Part shown: positions 35,840 to 48,546 of the stretch, piece after piece
Layout of the letters: the number at the start of each line of letters is the position of its first letter
How positions within the stretch are numbered: the first letter of the stretch is position 1
DNA from: Termitomyces sp. T153
Taxonomy: Eukaryota > Basidiomycota > Agaricomycetes > Agaricales > Lyophyllaceae
Direction of reading: 5' to 3'
Length of the DNA: 64,000 nt
NCBI GenBank assembly: GCA_018296165.2
Contig: JACKQL020000032.1
Location: 124,001 to 188,000 of the forward strand
The notes under the pieces: model-generated
The model's input: only the letters and a program-made list of their open reading frames with translations
The model's database searches: none
Told to the model about the DNA's origin: nothing
Program-made: the position numbers and the translations under genes

Positions 35840-35996
35840 GAAAAACCTTATAGGAACTTGTCAGAAAGCTGTCGGGAGCGTCTGCCTGGCAGACGTCCAC
35901 GGTGGATGTGCTCCCAAGGAGTCCGTCTTCAGACACATCTTATGTCATGACTCAATCCATGCCGAAACACGTGCCCGGTCCCGCTTCCTCAACGCG
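35840..35996. promoter_or_regulatory. Short bidirectional promoter (RNF10-like / WBP11-like)
   Basis: Only 157 bp separate the two divergent start codons, so the genes probably share one promoter. It contains the palindromic string TCTGCCTGGCAGA near 35,880. No TATA box is obvious. Confidence 0.6.
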
Positions 35997-37638
35997 ATGG
36001 CCAAAAAGTCCCTCAACCCCGCAGACTCCTATCGCAAGGCGCAGCGTAAAAAGGAGCTAAAAAAGGTTTGTTTCCGTGTCAGAAACATAGTATGTGGTCA
36101 GAATAACACAACAGTAGAATAAAGCAGAGAGGTCTAAGGCGCGCGACTTGGCGTTGGTGAAGAAGGATACATGGGGTCAGTGCTCTCTCGTTTGGGTCGG
36201 TTTCTCATTCCAACTCATTTAGTAGATCTCGAAGATGAAATTCAGAAACTTGAAGAAGCCAAAGATCCTAAAGAACAGGAACGATTGGCTGAGCTCAAAG
36301 CTGAGCTCGAGAAAATCAATCGCAAGAAAGCAGAATATGTGGCGGAACACCCGGAACACCGGCGACTGGTGTATCGCCCACGTAGGAAGGACGGAGATGC
36401 CCTCCCAGAGGAGATTATACTACCAAAGCGAAAGATTTTCAATAAGAAAGGACTGCCACGGCATCCTGAGCGGAGCATTTACTATGATCCTGTTATGAAT
36501 CCTTATGGTGTCGCTCCACCAGGAATGCAATACATAGAAAGAGGTGTGAACTTCCACATCCAAGGCCTTCATTTTGAATTTGCCACTCAAGTCGTTTGGC
36601 AGCTCCATTGCCTGGAGAAGTTTGGACAGACGAAGAATCATCAGACGATGGTAGTTGCCATTTCCATTCGCATTATTTGACCTTCACTGACATCTGTGTA
36701 TGTAGATGATGATATTGTCATGCCAGAAGGTCCACCCCCTCGTCAAAATGAGGAAGATTTTGATGTTGACGGCATTGAAATGCCTGATGAGCCTCCTCCC
36801 GGTCATGAAAATCAAGGTATTTTCATTTTATTCGACAATGACTTGCGTGTTCAATTCTCTAGATCCTATACCAGAACCACCACCCTTGCCGCCTTTGCCA
36901 CCTGGCCCGCCCCCACTACCGCATCCCGGCATGTCCGCTCCCGGGTTACCTTTACGACCTCCTCCACCGCCGCTTCCAGGTTTCCCTTCTGCTGGTGTCG
37001 GTTTTCCTCCCGCTTTCTCTGGTTTTCCTCCAGGCTTTCCCCCAGGAAGTGTCCCACCACCACCCAGCATGCCTTTTGGTTTCCCGCCTCCGCCACCTCC
37101 ACCAGGCTTTCCATCAGGAAGTCATTTCCCCCCTTACATGCCACCCCCACCGCCTGGTTTCTTCCCTCGGAAAAATCAACCTTCAATACAAGAACCAAGC
37201 GATCAGTCCATTGCCCTACTCCATCCTTCTCCTCCTGCAAAACCCACCTTGGAAGCCCATACCTCACTCCCAAGCAGGCTGAATTCTGAAAAGTTGACTG
37301 CAGAACTCGCATCGGCGACTGTATCAGCAGAACCGCAGCTGCGCGATTTGAAGAAGGAAGCGACGGCCTTTGTCCCAACAGCGCTTAAACGGAGGAAGCC
37401 TGGGGTATCTGCTTCCTCATCCCGAGTGAATGCTGCACCAGGTATGGAAGGAGATAGTAATCAGGAGCCTGTCGGTCCTGCTCGACCCGACCTATTAAGT
37501 ACTCTCCAAAGTAAGTTTGGCCTTGCCCCTCCACCAGCCCCTTCAGTGTCAACAGTGAAGAAGGTGGAGAAAAAGAAGGACGACTACGATAAATTTATGG
37601 AGGAAATGAGCGATATCCTTGACCCAACTAAGAAGTAG
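35997..37638 (+). CDS. WBP11-like splicing-associated protein
   Basis: Nuclear protein of the WW-binding-protein 11 family, linked to pre-mRNA splicing and PP1. The first exon starts MAKKSLNPADSYRKAQRKKE, the diagnostic WBP11 N-terminus, and splices to NKAERSKARDLALVKKDTW and then DLEDEIQKLEEAKDPKEQER (coiled coil). Next come RRKDGDALPEEIILPKRK, an acidic DEESSDDDDDIVMPEG segment, and a very long polyproline region with repeated PPGFP, PPLPP and PPPPPP that would bind WW or PQBP1-type domains. The C-terminus is YDKFMEEMSDILDPTKK. At least five introns, all GT-AG by eye. Confidence 0.88.
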
Positions 37639-37844
37639 AAGTTTAGAGTATGCTTCATGGATATTGAAAGCTAATATTAGTACGTGAAAGCGTGAAAGTC
37701 GGCGAGACTAAACCGAATTCCAGCCTGCACGAGAAGAGTTGCAGGTGATAACCCTGAGGGTTTCGACCGCGTGACAAATCATTCTAACATAAAAGTTCAC
37801 AAGAGGTTACTGCTTAAGGCAGTCTCCCAAACTCTCTTTCTCCC

Positions 37845-39187
37845 ATGAGCTCAAGCCATGATGGTATACTCCTTTTGCCGCGCCCCTATGCTCGACGTTC
37901 AGGAAAATTACTCCTCTTACCGCTTCTCCCATCGCCACAGCCTTTAAGACCTCTCCCGTCAGAGGTATGGTCTGAAATCGTCGCATATGTGCTGCTTTCT
38001 GAAGGAACAGCCGAAATTGCCAGTAGACTACTGAGGATCTGCAAGGGCTTTACTGTATGTGCCAGGTCTTTTCTTCAATAACTTTCAAGCCCACTATGCT
38101 TTGTCAGGAAATCGCGTTACCTCTAGTATATGCGCGTGTCGATCTTTCGACCATTCTCTCTTTGGAGAGGTTTCAAAAACGGCTCCATTCGGCAGAACAA
38201 AAGTGGGATTCCATACGTCGAATACCTTACTCGACACCTGGTCGATGGGTCCAGGCACTCGAGCTCTCCAAACTCGCCTTCACGGGACAGGCGGAAGCTC
38301 TACAATTTGATTCGATCCTGACATCTTTGTTCCCCCTGGTGCCATTTCTTGCTCGTCTAACACTCAATCCTTCATTTGTACTGAGCCGAAGAGCATTGGC
38401 TTCTTTGGGTGAGCGTGACGAAGCCGTCAGTTTGCGCTCACTACAAGGAATTAGTTATGTTTTCGGTCCTATGGCGTTATGGGAACGTGACCCGTTCATT
38501 GGACTACTGAGAAATTGTATTTATCTCGAAGAACTGGATGTTGTGGGCCAAGGACCTGATCCTGCTGAATTGGAATTCAATTTCCAAGGCGCTGGTGATT
38601 TTCCTCCTGAATCTTTCAAGCCCTTGAATCTGCAAAGGCTGAAGACGCTCTCTCTCTTATCAATGTTCAGTTCTCCACTCATGATGGCATTGCTGTTCTC
38701 CTCCCTTCCTTCCCTTCGGAAATTGATGCTCACCCCCTACGATGACATCCCATACCCATCCTCCCTGGTTTCCCGATTTATATCTGTCCACGGAGAAATG
38801 CTTCAATCTCTTCTGCTCCTGACTCCGAAATCATGGCCAACCAGGTTGCATCCTTCCCCTCGTACGCTTCTTGAAATATCTCCTCATCTACGCCATCTTT
38901 CACTGGAGCAGCCCATTCCTGCACTTGTCCTGGCGGGAACTCACCCCTTGCAAATTCTTTCTATTCCACGGCCTACTTCCGACCTCTGGCACGCTTTAGA
39001 AACTTTGCTTCTACGGCTTCCTGAATTACGTGTCATACGGACTAGAGACGTCCGTTGGTTGAGGATAGGCATGAACTCGAGAGCCCAAGAAGCTGGTGTT
39101 CAGGGAGAGATGAGAGAGTGGAGCAAACGTCTAAGTCGGAGAGGTGTTCGCCTTCTTGATGCGGATTGGAGTGACGCTAGGGATTGA
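37845..39187 (+). CDS. F-box-like protein with leucine-rich C-terminus
   Basis: An initial exon from 37845 joins after KGFT, through a GTATGT...TCAG intron, to EIALPLVYARVDLSTILSLE. The N-terminal 75 residues contain a degenerate F-box (PLPSEVWSEIVAYVLLSEG, then ASRLLRICKGF). The remainder is Leu-rich with segments such as NCIYLEELDVVG, LQRLKTLSLLSMF and SLPSLRKLMLTPYD, which resemble leucine-rich repeats. There is no membrane segment. It ends at TGA 39185-39187. Family assignment is by eye; a structural LRR role is likely, the partner is unknown. Confidence 0.72.
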
Positions 39188-40147
39188 ATCATCAGGGGCT
39201 GGGTAAGACACACTGTTTATGTACTTGTAATTGATTTTTAGCGTCTTGTATATATCTCACCTAGGCCGCATGTAGGTCATCTCATACCAGCCCGTACTGT
39301 AGCCTTTCCATAATTATCATATTATCAAGCCTCCTGCTCATAATATATCTTATCCACTTTACGGGTCCTTTTTCTAGCTCCGTCCATTCTAATGCCTTAA
39401 GATCTATTACTTGGTACCTATGTAGCCTCAAGGCTGGTATTATATCTGCCCATTCGATGCTAAGATCCTTATGGATCAGTCTTTCAATTCAATGCCTTTG
39501 TATTCAAATCAATTCGGAAACCCTTTCAAGGTTGTCATATGTTGTTCGTCAGTCCACCAGGTTCAAGGCTCTGAGCGGTTAATACATACTCACATCACTA
39601 CTTTGACTACTTTGACCACAATGTCTGATCAATTTCTACTTCTCACAGCGTTCTCGAACGCATCCTGAGGAGGAAAGCCTGTTGCTATTGTCTTTCACAG
39701 GCATGAACCTGCCCGACTCATCATACGTTTATGGGCGACGTTTTCGTCTCTGCTTCACCTTTACCTTACTTCCTGGTAATGAACCTTGAAGGAGCGTTGG
39801 ATTGAATGTCAGGCGGCGCAGTTCCAATTGGGAAGACGCAGCGCTTTGTGGTCACGGAATACTGGCTGCCGCGAAAGCTACATTTAGAAGAGATGTTAGA
39901 ATGTTCAAGAAGACCTTTATGAGCTCGGAGAGAAACTCTCCGAGACACTCGTACCAGCATAATGTATCCCCTTGATGACATGACTTTGTTCCCTTTCTGA
40001 AAGGTAACATAACATCATCAGCGAGACTAGCTTCCAGACCAAAATCTTCACAAACTCGTGTTCAAAGTAGGCTGGGAACGAGCCTAAAGGGAAATAAATA
40101 ATTCCGAAGGAGAGTTGATGTTAACATATCGAGGACAAAGAAATAAT
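39188..40147. other. Intergenic region between convergent genes, with a possible ORF fragment
   Basis: About 960 bp between two convergent stop codons. On the minus strand, about 39,318-39,490 reads as an uninterrupted protein stretch (KDLSIEWADIIPALRLHRYQ, then DLKALEWTELEKGPVKWIRY) that has no start codon or splice partner I can see. It could be a relic of a mobile element. Confidence 0.4.
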
Positions 40148-41865
40148 TTAAAGAACTCCTCTCGGACCATATGCATTTGCTACTGCGCGCTTGACCTCTC
40201 CTACCAAGTCATGATGCCAAATAGGATGCCAGACGCCTTTCAACTGTTCTTGTATCTGTGGAATTGTTCCCCCACCAGGACCTCGTCCTGCAACGACGTC
40301 ACCCATGACAGTGCTCATACTCTGAACCATATTCGCACGTGTAACCCTGATAGAATCGTAGGCTTTGAGCGCGGCCTGAGGGGCGTTAGAAAGGAGTTGC
40401 TGGCCGAACCAGAAATGTGAATTTACATCAAGGTGAGATTTTTGTGCTCGAGGATCTCCGATAAGAGAGCACAACGCATAGACATCCTCCAACCCTTGAC
40501 CTACCCCAGAACCGAGGTGAGGTAACATGGCGTGAGCCTATTGATCAATGAAATAAGCCGTGAGGACCACGACTCGGAACCTACCGCATCGCCAACAAGG
40601 ACAACTCTTTGTCGTACATAGCTGGATAATGGGGGATGCAAAAAATGAAGGTACCATTTACTAGGATTCTTCATTTCCTTGATAATAATGTTGGCATCTT
40701 CACCCCATCCTGAATAATCACGCTGAAGCTCATCCTGTGAAGTTGGTTTCACCCACGGAAGGGGTATATTCACGGCGCCGATCGGGACTGCAGAATCCGT
40801 GGAGAAGAGCACGACGTTTATCTTTCCTGTGTTCGAAGGACAGCTCTCTCAAGTATAGAAACTGAACAAACCTTTTGGTTCGCCTCAACGGGATATGTTA
40901 CGATGTGCTAGACGGTGGTTGTCGGTTTTACCAGCGATACAAAAATGAGTAGTTTAACCACACCTACTTTATTTTTACCAATCCAAGTTAGCGGACGCAT
41001 GATGTCTGTTTTAACAGCTTTAAGTGCCTCAGAAGGAATGACGGATCGGCGGGCAATACGATTCGAATACACAAGTGATGTCGGTTTCTCAGAGACGAAG
41101 TCACGAAGGACACTCTTAATCCCGTCTGCAGCTATGACAAGATCGGCTTCATATGTACTTCCGTCGGCAAATTCGAGAACGTGAGAACCGGAAGGCAAAG
41201 TTGATACAGAAATACAACGCTGCTCCATGTGAACGAGACGTGGGTTCAACATCGGGATGATCGCTTCAAGAAATGTAGGCCTAGACAAATGATCAGGAAA
41301 CTGGAACTATTGGAGGATTATAATGCATTCCTATAGACACCCAGTCCGACGTCATCTGGAGTAGCCGGGTACTGGCAGAGAATGAATAATTAATACACGT
41401 GAGATAGAGACAAAGTTACATCATAAATCAATTCGTGCGGTCCAGCAGCAGAAATGAATCGCATGGCTCGCATCGTAGGCCTTTGTTCATTAGTCTTTGA
41501 TAATACCGCTTGTAGAACACCCAGATCTTTCAAGAAAAAGAGTATATTTGGTCCTAATTGAGGTCAATAACGATGGGATCATAAGGATATGTATGGAAGG
41601 TGATTACCTATGCTAACCCCAGCTCCAACTTCCTGGAAACTTGTCTAGAACCTGTATCAACGAACGAACACATTTATCAGAAATAACTTCAATTACAGCC
41701 TGCTCGAAAGTCTCTACATGAACCCCGGCTTTCGCAAGCCCAATGGCACTAATGAAATCCTATTATTAGTATAGGTAGGAGACCTAAGAAATGAACTCAC
41801 CAAACGAGGCCGCACATTCCTCCACCCACGATGGCAACTCGAAAGTCTTTGCTTGAACCCGTCAT
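40148..41865 (-). CDS. FAD-dependent monooxygenase (salicylate hydroxylase-like)
   Basis: Flavoprotein hydroxylase of aromatic or polyketide-like substrates; the specific substrate is not predictable. The start is MTGSSKDFRVAIVGGGMCGL (41865), with the FAD-binding GxGxxG. Later exons give IGLAKAGVHVETFEQATSFQ, EVGAGVSIGPNILFFLKDLG, PTFLEAIIPML, EADLVIAADGIKSVLRDFVS (DG motif) and VVLVGDAAHAMLPHLGSGVG (second FAD motif), ending YGPRGVL. About eight introns. One intron near 41,281-41,330 has no GT donor in the right phase: the family sequence VYRPTFLEAI is restored only if a 50-nt intron starts with GAATGC. The gene may therefore be mis-spliced. Confidence 0.82.
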
Positions 41866-42825
41866 GGTTATTGATAGAGAGTCAGGAATAGTATCAAGAA
41901 TGCAAAACTTCTTATATCAATCAACTCCCCGTTTCCGGTCATGGAACCTGGAGATACACGCGATGCATGAGTACTAGTAAGGAAGTTATTGGATCACAAT
42001 TACCGAGTTCGAACCATGAGAGCTGACAAAGTTCTGATCTCATAGAGGATATTTTGGACCGAAGGCATGGCACAAGCATGTGCGTGGAGTCCGATAGTGA
42101 TTTACTGGTTCACAGCGCATGGGTATCCAGAGAACTGAGAACAGGCATACTTAAAGCGATGATGAAGGAGCTTCTTTTGATTGCCATCAACGGCGGCTGT
42201 CAGGCCGAGATCTTGAAGTTCGATAAGGTTGCGAAAGCTTGCAGAAAGACACAGTTCTGACTGTATCGAGCACATATATATATATTTATCTTGCAATGGA
42301 TTTGAAGTTTATCCTTTCCTAATACAACCCGAGTAAGAATACCAGCCGAGAGGCCAACATTGAGGACAATCAGCTCGACTAGACTGTGATCTAATGATCA
42401 GGTAAAAATGCAGGGAAAGGCATCCGTGCACTGACCCCTTGCAGCTCATCAGAGTACCTATGGCTGCAGACTCTCTCCAACTACCTGCAGCATACTTCTC
42501 AGCGAGAGAGCAGCCCCCGAATTTGCCAATAAACGCGGTGAAAACGATAGCAATGGTATAAGCCCAAGTGATGCCTGATAGAAGATTAAGTACAAATCGA
42601 AAAAGGGGAATTACACGTACTTACCATTGTTCAAAAGACCCAAGTTTTCATTTGTTATATTCAATTCAACTCAATCCTGAAGTCCTTAAAAATATGAGCA
42701 GTCAGAGGACTGCTCACGCGAGCCCCCAGGTCACGCAAATCGATTATCGGCAATTACCGATCAAAAAAGCTGCTTAATAATGTGCGGGGTCCCGAATTTG
42801 ATTTACGTAAATAATTTACTTACGA
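41866..42825. other. Intergenic region between divergent FAD-monooxygenase and FHIT-type genes
   Basis: 960 bp with short ORFs only, for example 42054-42260 on plus and 42102-42296 on minus. No domain is recognisable. It must hold both promoters. Confidence 0.4.
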
Positions 42826-43517
42826 ATGAATACTCTCCTTTTCTCCACTATAGAAGTTACGCGACAAGCGTTTTACCGCTCATCCCTGTCTTATGCTATT
42901 GTGAATCTCAAACCGATCGTACCTGGGCGTAGGTGATTTCACTTGGTACTTGTGTACATCTGGAAATATTTTGCCAATAGACGTGCTTGTGATCCCAACG
43001 AGGCCGGTCGCACGTTTGTCAGATCTTGATGGTCAAACCAGTCAACTATGGTCATTAATGAATCTGTGATTCTTACCTTTCTGGCTAGATAATGAACTTT
43101 CCTCTCTGATGCTCTCTGTGAGACACGTCGGGTCTGTCATCGAGCGTGCATATGGTGCGGACGGCTTGACCATTGCATGCCAGGTATTTAATTTGATGTG
43201 TTTTTCAATTCGTCAACATGATAGAGCATGATGTATGACAGGATGGGAAAGCCGCCGGGCAGAGTGTCCCCCACGTCCACTTTCATATCTTGCCCCGTAA
43301 AAAAACGGGTGATCGCTTTTCAAATAAGAACGATGATATATATCCTGCCTTGGACAACCACGAAGGGTCATTGAACTCCGAACTGCAGGCTGTTCAACAA
43401 CCACCAGTATCATTGAAAGTAGACGCCGATGAGAACAGATACCCTCGTCCGATGAAAGAGATGGAGGATGAGGCCTTGTGGCTTGAAGGTTTCTTTGACC
43501 AGGACAAAACTGACTAG
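42826..43517 (+). CDS. HNT2: Bis(5'-adenosyl)-triphosphatase, FHIT/Hnt2 type histidine-triad protein
   Basis: Hydrolase of diadenosine tri- and tetraphosphates. Four exons, 42826-42928, 42981-43031, 43089-43183 and 43242-43517, splice in phase to 174 residues. The protein begins MNTLLFSTIEVTRQAFYRSS, then AIVNLKPIVPGHVLVIPTRP, SVRHVGSVIERAYGADGLTI, ACQDGKAAGQSVPHVHFHIL and PRKKTGDRFSNKNDDIYPAL. The histidine triad HVHFH is intact, as is the upstream Gln of GQSVPH. Length and every block agree with FHIT. Only the last exon forms a visible long ORF; the rest is in small exons. Confidence 0.93.
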
Positions 43518-43631
43518 GACAGAAGATCAGATCAGCAGCGGTGAAACTAGGATGCAGTGTAGACTGGAAAGAGGAGATATTCTATGTCTATTAAATAAGT
43601 AACAATTCTTTATCATTATCCTGACTCTTTC

Positions 43632-44858
43632 TCAGTCTGGCAGAGCAGCTACTATCCCGTGTTTGTCTAATGCCTGCCAAGTTTTAGCAAGCTGGGGGTG
43701 AGAGATAATACCCCTCCACTCGCCATGAAGAACAAGTCTCCGCAACGAAGGAAATACGGTGTTATCAAGGAAAGTAGTGCAGTGCTCCTCTATATGCTGG
43801 CAGACTTTGTGCCCGTCGTTGAAAAACTGATTGACGGCAGCGTGAAGGCCTATCTGTGATATTGAAGGGTGTCGAACTATGTTGCGAGAAGGCGCCATCG
43901 TGAAGAAAATGTGGTAGTTAAGCTCCACAAGATTCGGGCATCCTTGAAGACAAGCAGCTATATGATCATCTAGCATGAAACGAACATGCTTCCCGAACTC
44001 GACTGTTCGAAGTTGAGCCCCGAAAGTCTCCCAAACATGGAACAAGCCTGTATGAGCGACTGGGGAGTCGACGATGATGTTGGTCAATGTTGGCAGAGAC
44101 CACAGATTGACCATCACACGAATAAGGAAACCATTACTTCCGTGATGCAGGCGTAGAGTACGCAGCTTTTCTAGAGTTACTGGGTAAGGGCCCCTAAGGA
44201 CGGGATAATACCCTGCAATCCCTCCAACGGATAGATACTCCAGATTGGGAGTGCCTTGGAGAACATTACTAAGAGAATTGATACCTCCAGACCTCTCCGC
44301 TTCACTGTGATACCACCAATCAAGGCGTCGTAAGGATGGAAGGGGCAAACCATCGGTCTCAAAGTGAAACGAGAGTGCCTCTGATGGAGAGGTCAAACGA
44401 GGCCGAACGAGGGTCTCTAGGTTGGTGCAAAGCCTGAGTATTTCGAGAGAAAGGTGAGATAAGTCGTTATCAGGCATCGTGACCGTCATACTATATGGCA
44501 GTACGAGCCGGCGAACCTACAAAAAGCAAAGGTTAGGCTACGAATGTCACTAAGACAAATTGTGTAGCCTTACCATTCCACCATGATCTGAATGCTGACA
44601 CAAAGAGTCCCTCAAAGCACAAATGCCATGTGAAATTCTGACATCTTCATACAAGAATCTGCTCGTCAGATACAGCCACTCTCGGCAAACAAGGGCAACC
44701 TTTGCCCTCGTGGTTATTGCTGGATTAAGAGAATCGTCGGGTACAGGTCGAAATGGAATGTAACAAGGGGTGATGAAGTCTACATCCTTCTTAGAGGCTA
44801 TCGCTTTTTCTAATATCAGAAGCCAAATTTCAAGCGGGAGAGACTTATAGTCTAGCAT
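43632..44858 (-). CDS. F-box domain protein
   Basis: Two exons (44574-44858, 43632-44516) join in phase to 389 residues. The N-terminal F-box reads MLDYKSLPLEIWLLILEKAI, then ALVCREWLYLTSRFLYEDV. The C-terminal part has LRR-like segments: LSLEILRLCTNLETLVRP, PNLEYLSVGGIAGYYPVLRG, LWSLPTLTNIIVDS and GCPNLVELNYHIFFTM. It is the same type as the F-box proteins at 6282 and 37845 but shows no close identity to them. A role as ubiquitin-ligase adaptor is inferred from the domain. Confidence 0.83.
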
Positions 44859-45149
44859 GAAGAACTTGTTGAGATAAGTACTCGGCGTTTGGAAAAAACA
44901 TATAAGAGGGTACCATCTAATCTAATCTTTTTCGCCGACTCCACGTGGCAACTTGAAAATGGCGGTAAAAAAGTCTGGAGAATTCATGCAACTTCATGGA
45001 GCCAATTCCACAAAATACACCGATTCGACCTCATTCTTCTTGGATCCTCCATTGAAAGTGCGTACATACTATTCGATCACATTACTGAGAACTCCATGTG
45101 GTTTATCTTCACATGCCAAGTGTTGTTATTTCCGTGATATCTATCATCC

Positions 45150-45227
45150 TTCGGGATACAAGTGTATCATCGCTGTATGAAGCGAATCTTCGGAATACAA
45201 GTGTATCATCGCTGTATGAAGCGAAGT
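45150..45227. repeat. 39-bp tandem duplication
   Basis: Two adjacent 39-bp units, 45150-45188 and 45189-45227, differ at one or two positions near their ends. Each contains AAGTGTATCATCGCTGTATG. They lie in the short interval between the F-box gene start and the phosphodiesterase stop. Confidence 0.9.
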
Positions 45228-45363
45228 TCATGCTTTTTCGAGGTCATAGTTCTGTATCGAAGGGATATGAGTCTTCAAGCTTCAACACTGACTGGCATGC
45301 TTCAAAAATGATTTTCCGATCGATTTATAAATTTCGATTGGGGATGTCATTGTAATTCCAAAT

Positions 45364-48300
45364 TCAAGGTTGCACAGAACCAAACCCCGGAGGGCAGCTT
45401 CGGCCAAGGGGTGCGGACCCGCTGCGGATGTAGCATATCCTAGCAGCAATACAATCACCTGTGCAAAGCGTACTCCGAATAGACCCTTTTCCTTGAAAGG
45501 TGTTGAAGGCCTAGGAAACAGCCGGTTTAATTTCTAAACAATTGAAAATAACATAGGTGTACTCACTGTAACAAGAGATGAGTCGGCCTCCATGGCTGTG
45601 TATCATCGCCCTTGTAAATGTACGCCAGAGCAATGAATACTGATGATGCCTAACCTTCCGTAACGAGATGCCACCAGGTGGCATTCAATGGGTCGTTGGC
45701 TGTCCAAGACGTAATGGTCTTCCCATATGTTTCACGCGTGTTGTACTCATACGTATACACAGGGCCAAATGCGGTCTGACCATCGAGATCAGGATAAGAG
45801 CTGACATCGCTCTTCCATCTTCGCAGGGTTAGACAAAAACAATTGCATGATAGTAGGACGAACGAACGTATGCGCATCCAAGATATCGAAGGTCTGGGAG
45901 TGTCATCCCAAGTCAGTGATGTCAAGGCTATGAGATCTATTAGACGTACAGCAGAGTCAACTTCATAAACTCTGAAACCGGAATTCAGGTTCGTAACGGG
46001 GGTAATTGAGGGACCAATCTGAGATTTTCAGTCGGTGAATGTATACTAGAAGAAGAGATGTTCCTATTTACCCAAGACAAAGCTTGCGCTGTCTCGGCAC
46101 TGATTGTTGTAGCATTGTCGGCGTAGAAGATCTGTCATGGAACTGGTACATCAGTCGAGAATGCCACAAGAGCCTTCAAAATACGCACAGACATGTGGTC
46201 CTCATGAGTGCTTCATAGTAAATATTAGATGAGTCAAGAAATAGTTACAGACAGATCGATCCTCACTGGCCAACGAAGATATCTGTTTAATGGATGAGAT
46301 AGGACGCAAGATCAAAGAGAAACAAGTGAACACACTGGCAATGACATGGGGAGAATAACGGTCGACTCTGTCAATATATTATGATCGGCTTCTCGCGAGG
46401 ATATCTATGTAAAAAGTTCTCACATCTGGTAGACTGCGAAGACCTTGTGTAAATTGGAGAGTACGAAGGATAAGATAAGTCTCACAAAGGTTTGTAGGAT
46501 TCTCCAGGGCGTTCACTCCGTCCCAGCCTGGAAGTACATGTCCTATGATCCAGACTGAGTGGAAGTAGATCAGCCATCCGCATTTGCAAAGCCTACAGTC
46601 ATTTCACCTCGGTCTCCTGCATCCTCGGCGCTTTGTAGCTCATCCGTCAAAAACCTAAGCATGCCCGAGACGTCGGGGTTGGTCATGTTGATATAGTTGA
46701 AGTGATTCGAGCTGTGGAAACCCGGAGTCGGCTACGTGAGAATACTGTCACAGTTGACATACCGATACCCTGGTCGCCCATGACTTCAACAAGAAAGATA
46801 GAGATGGCCAGAACACGTACACATATCAGTGTTGAGAGCGATGACTCGTAGTCCGTCCATTCGCTTGACCATGTAAGCGGCATAATGTTTTTTCGCAAGC
46901 TGGACTGCAGCACCGGGGAGCCATTTCTCATGCTTCCAGAGGTCAGCCACATGATCATAGTTCCTATAACTTGCTATCAGACGTTTGACTACGCAGCTGA
47001 AGAATATTACCAGCTAAACTGTCGAGCAAGAGCGCCACCAAGAGAAGAAGGAGCATCATCTCCCCTTAGCACAACGGTCGTCAAGAGAGAAGCAAAGTGC
47101 ATCTAAATAATTGTACGTACTCTGTATAGGTGTCATGATTGCCCAAAGCAGCATATACAGGACCCGTGCCAAGCATACGCTTGAAAAGGTCGTATAGTAT
47201 CGTCTAGAACAGTTTTGTCATGAGAAATCCACGACTGGCCACAGGATCCAGAACCTGTTTACCTCAGTATACTCGACGTAATCTCTGTCATGACCTCGAT
47301 ATCAAACTTTTGACTGACATACATACTTTTAGCACATGTACCTTGAAAGCTCGTTTTCGTCATCATGAGAAACGAGATCACCTGTGAAGATGGTCCAGGC
47401 AAATCCAGTATTTACGGTGTCTGCGAGAGCAGGGATTGCTTGAAGCGCTGCCACACCAAGTGCCATCGGTGTATCGCTGGAAACACAGCCAGATATAAGT
47501 ATTGTGGCATACAAGCAGTACTCAAGCTGTCAAGCTAACCAGAGGAAAGCGCCAAATCGTGGGGCAGGGAATTGAATTACGTTAGGACTGGTCGAATTAA
47601 AATGGTTTTTGCGGCAGCAGGGTGATCCTGTGCAGTTTGCTTCTGATCCAATTGCATACCCTAAAGGACTTCATCATCTTTCTGCATACGCTCATTGAAG
47701 ACAAACAGACTTGGATCGATATGAAAGTCAGACATGTGCAAGACCTTAAGCCGCTTGCCGCTTGGCTTTCTCGCTTTGGGAAGTGGATTCGGTTTAGGCT
47801 TCTTAAACCAATTCTTCAGATTTAAAGGAGCTGTTGCAGGAGCGGGGCATAGTCCACCAATAAATTGCGAACAAAACCCCTTGGGAAAGTTTCAGTATAA
47901 ACCCTTACACACGAATGATCGACTACACGAACCTGTCCATCGTACCCACCTGCATCCATGTTTGCAGCGACTTGTGTGATAACCGGCCCAAAACTTAGTG
48001 GTCCGAAGTCGACCTCACATTCAGACGAAAGCTTCAACGTGTTGCAGATGTCAACGGCGAGGTCGGAACCATGTTCTGGGGCAGCTAGTGCAACAAATTT
48101 CAAGACTTCAAGAATCGCCACGCAGCGAGCACAGTTATTGTCTGTAAAGGCCGAATTACTGTTAATTGAAGCTATTTGCTGACGAGCCTGGTTGTAAATT
48201 TTGTTCGAAGAGGCAACGGTTGGTAGAATGTGTGGGTCGACTGTATTTTTAAGAGGGATCGTGTCAGGGTTTGTGAGGGAGAACGGATATACTTCGTGCT

Positions 48301-48546
48301 AATTTAGTCATATCAGAATACAGTGGTTCAACGAACTATTGTATACGTCACAGTAACCGGATCAGAGATGACTGGCTGCACCTGTGCTGATGTGGCGGTT
48401 GGGCTATTGTAGTATTTCGAAAAGACGGAAGAGGGGAACATGCCGGGAACAGTGAAGTTCTGAGAGACAATCAACGATGCCATGGCCATCTGAGTAGTTT
48501 GGAAGGCTGCAGCTATACCAGCCAGGGTGAGCCAATTCATCTTCAT
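45364..48546 (-). CDS. Acid sphingomyelinase-like phosphodiesterase
   Basis: Secreted or lysosomal-type calcineurin-fold phosphoesterase related to acid sphingomyelinase. The N-terminus MKMNWLTLAGIAAAFQTTQM is a plausible signal peptide. A saposin-B-like domain follows (NNCARCVAILEVLKFVALAA, later CNTLKLSSECEVDFGPLS). Catalytic-domain motifs are VLHMSDFHIDPSLF, FAWTIFTGDLVSHD and YAALGNHDTYT, which carry the metal-binding Asp, His and Asn residues. C-terminal parts include TAFGPVYTYEYNTRETYGKT and, after the last intron, AFNTFQGKGSIRSTLCTGDC, IAARICYIRSGSAPLGRSCP. The stop is TGA at 45364-45366. More than ten introns, most joined only by family order, so internal exon limits are approximate. 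Confidence 0.85.

Noticed and set aside
36696..37378. Overlapping long frames on both strands in the proline-rich region
   Set aside because: They are alternate readings of the WBP11-like polyproline exon, whose low complexity removes stop codons in several frames.
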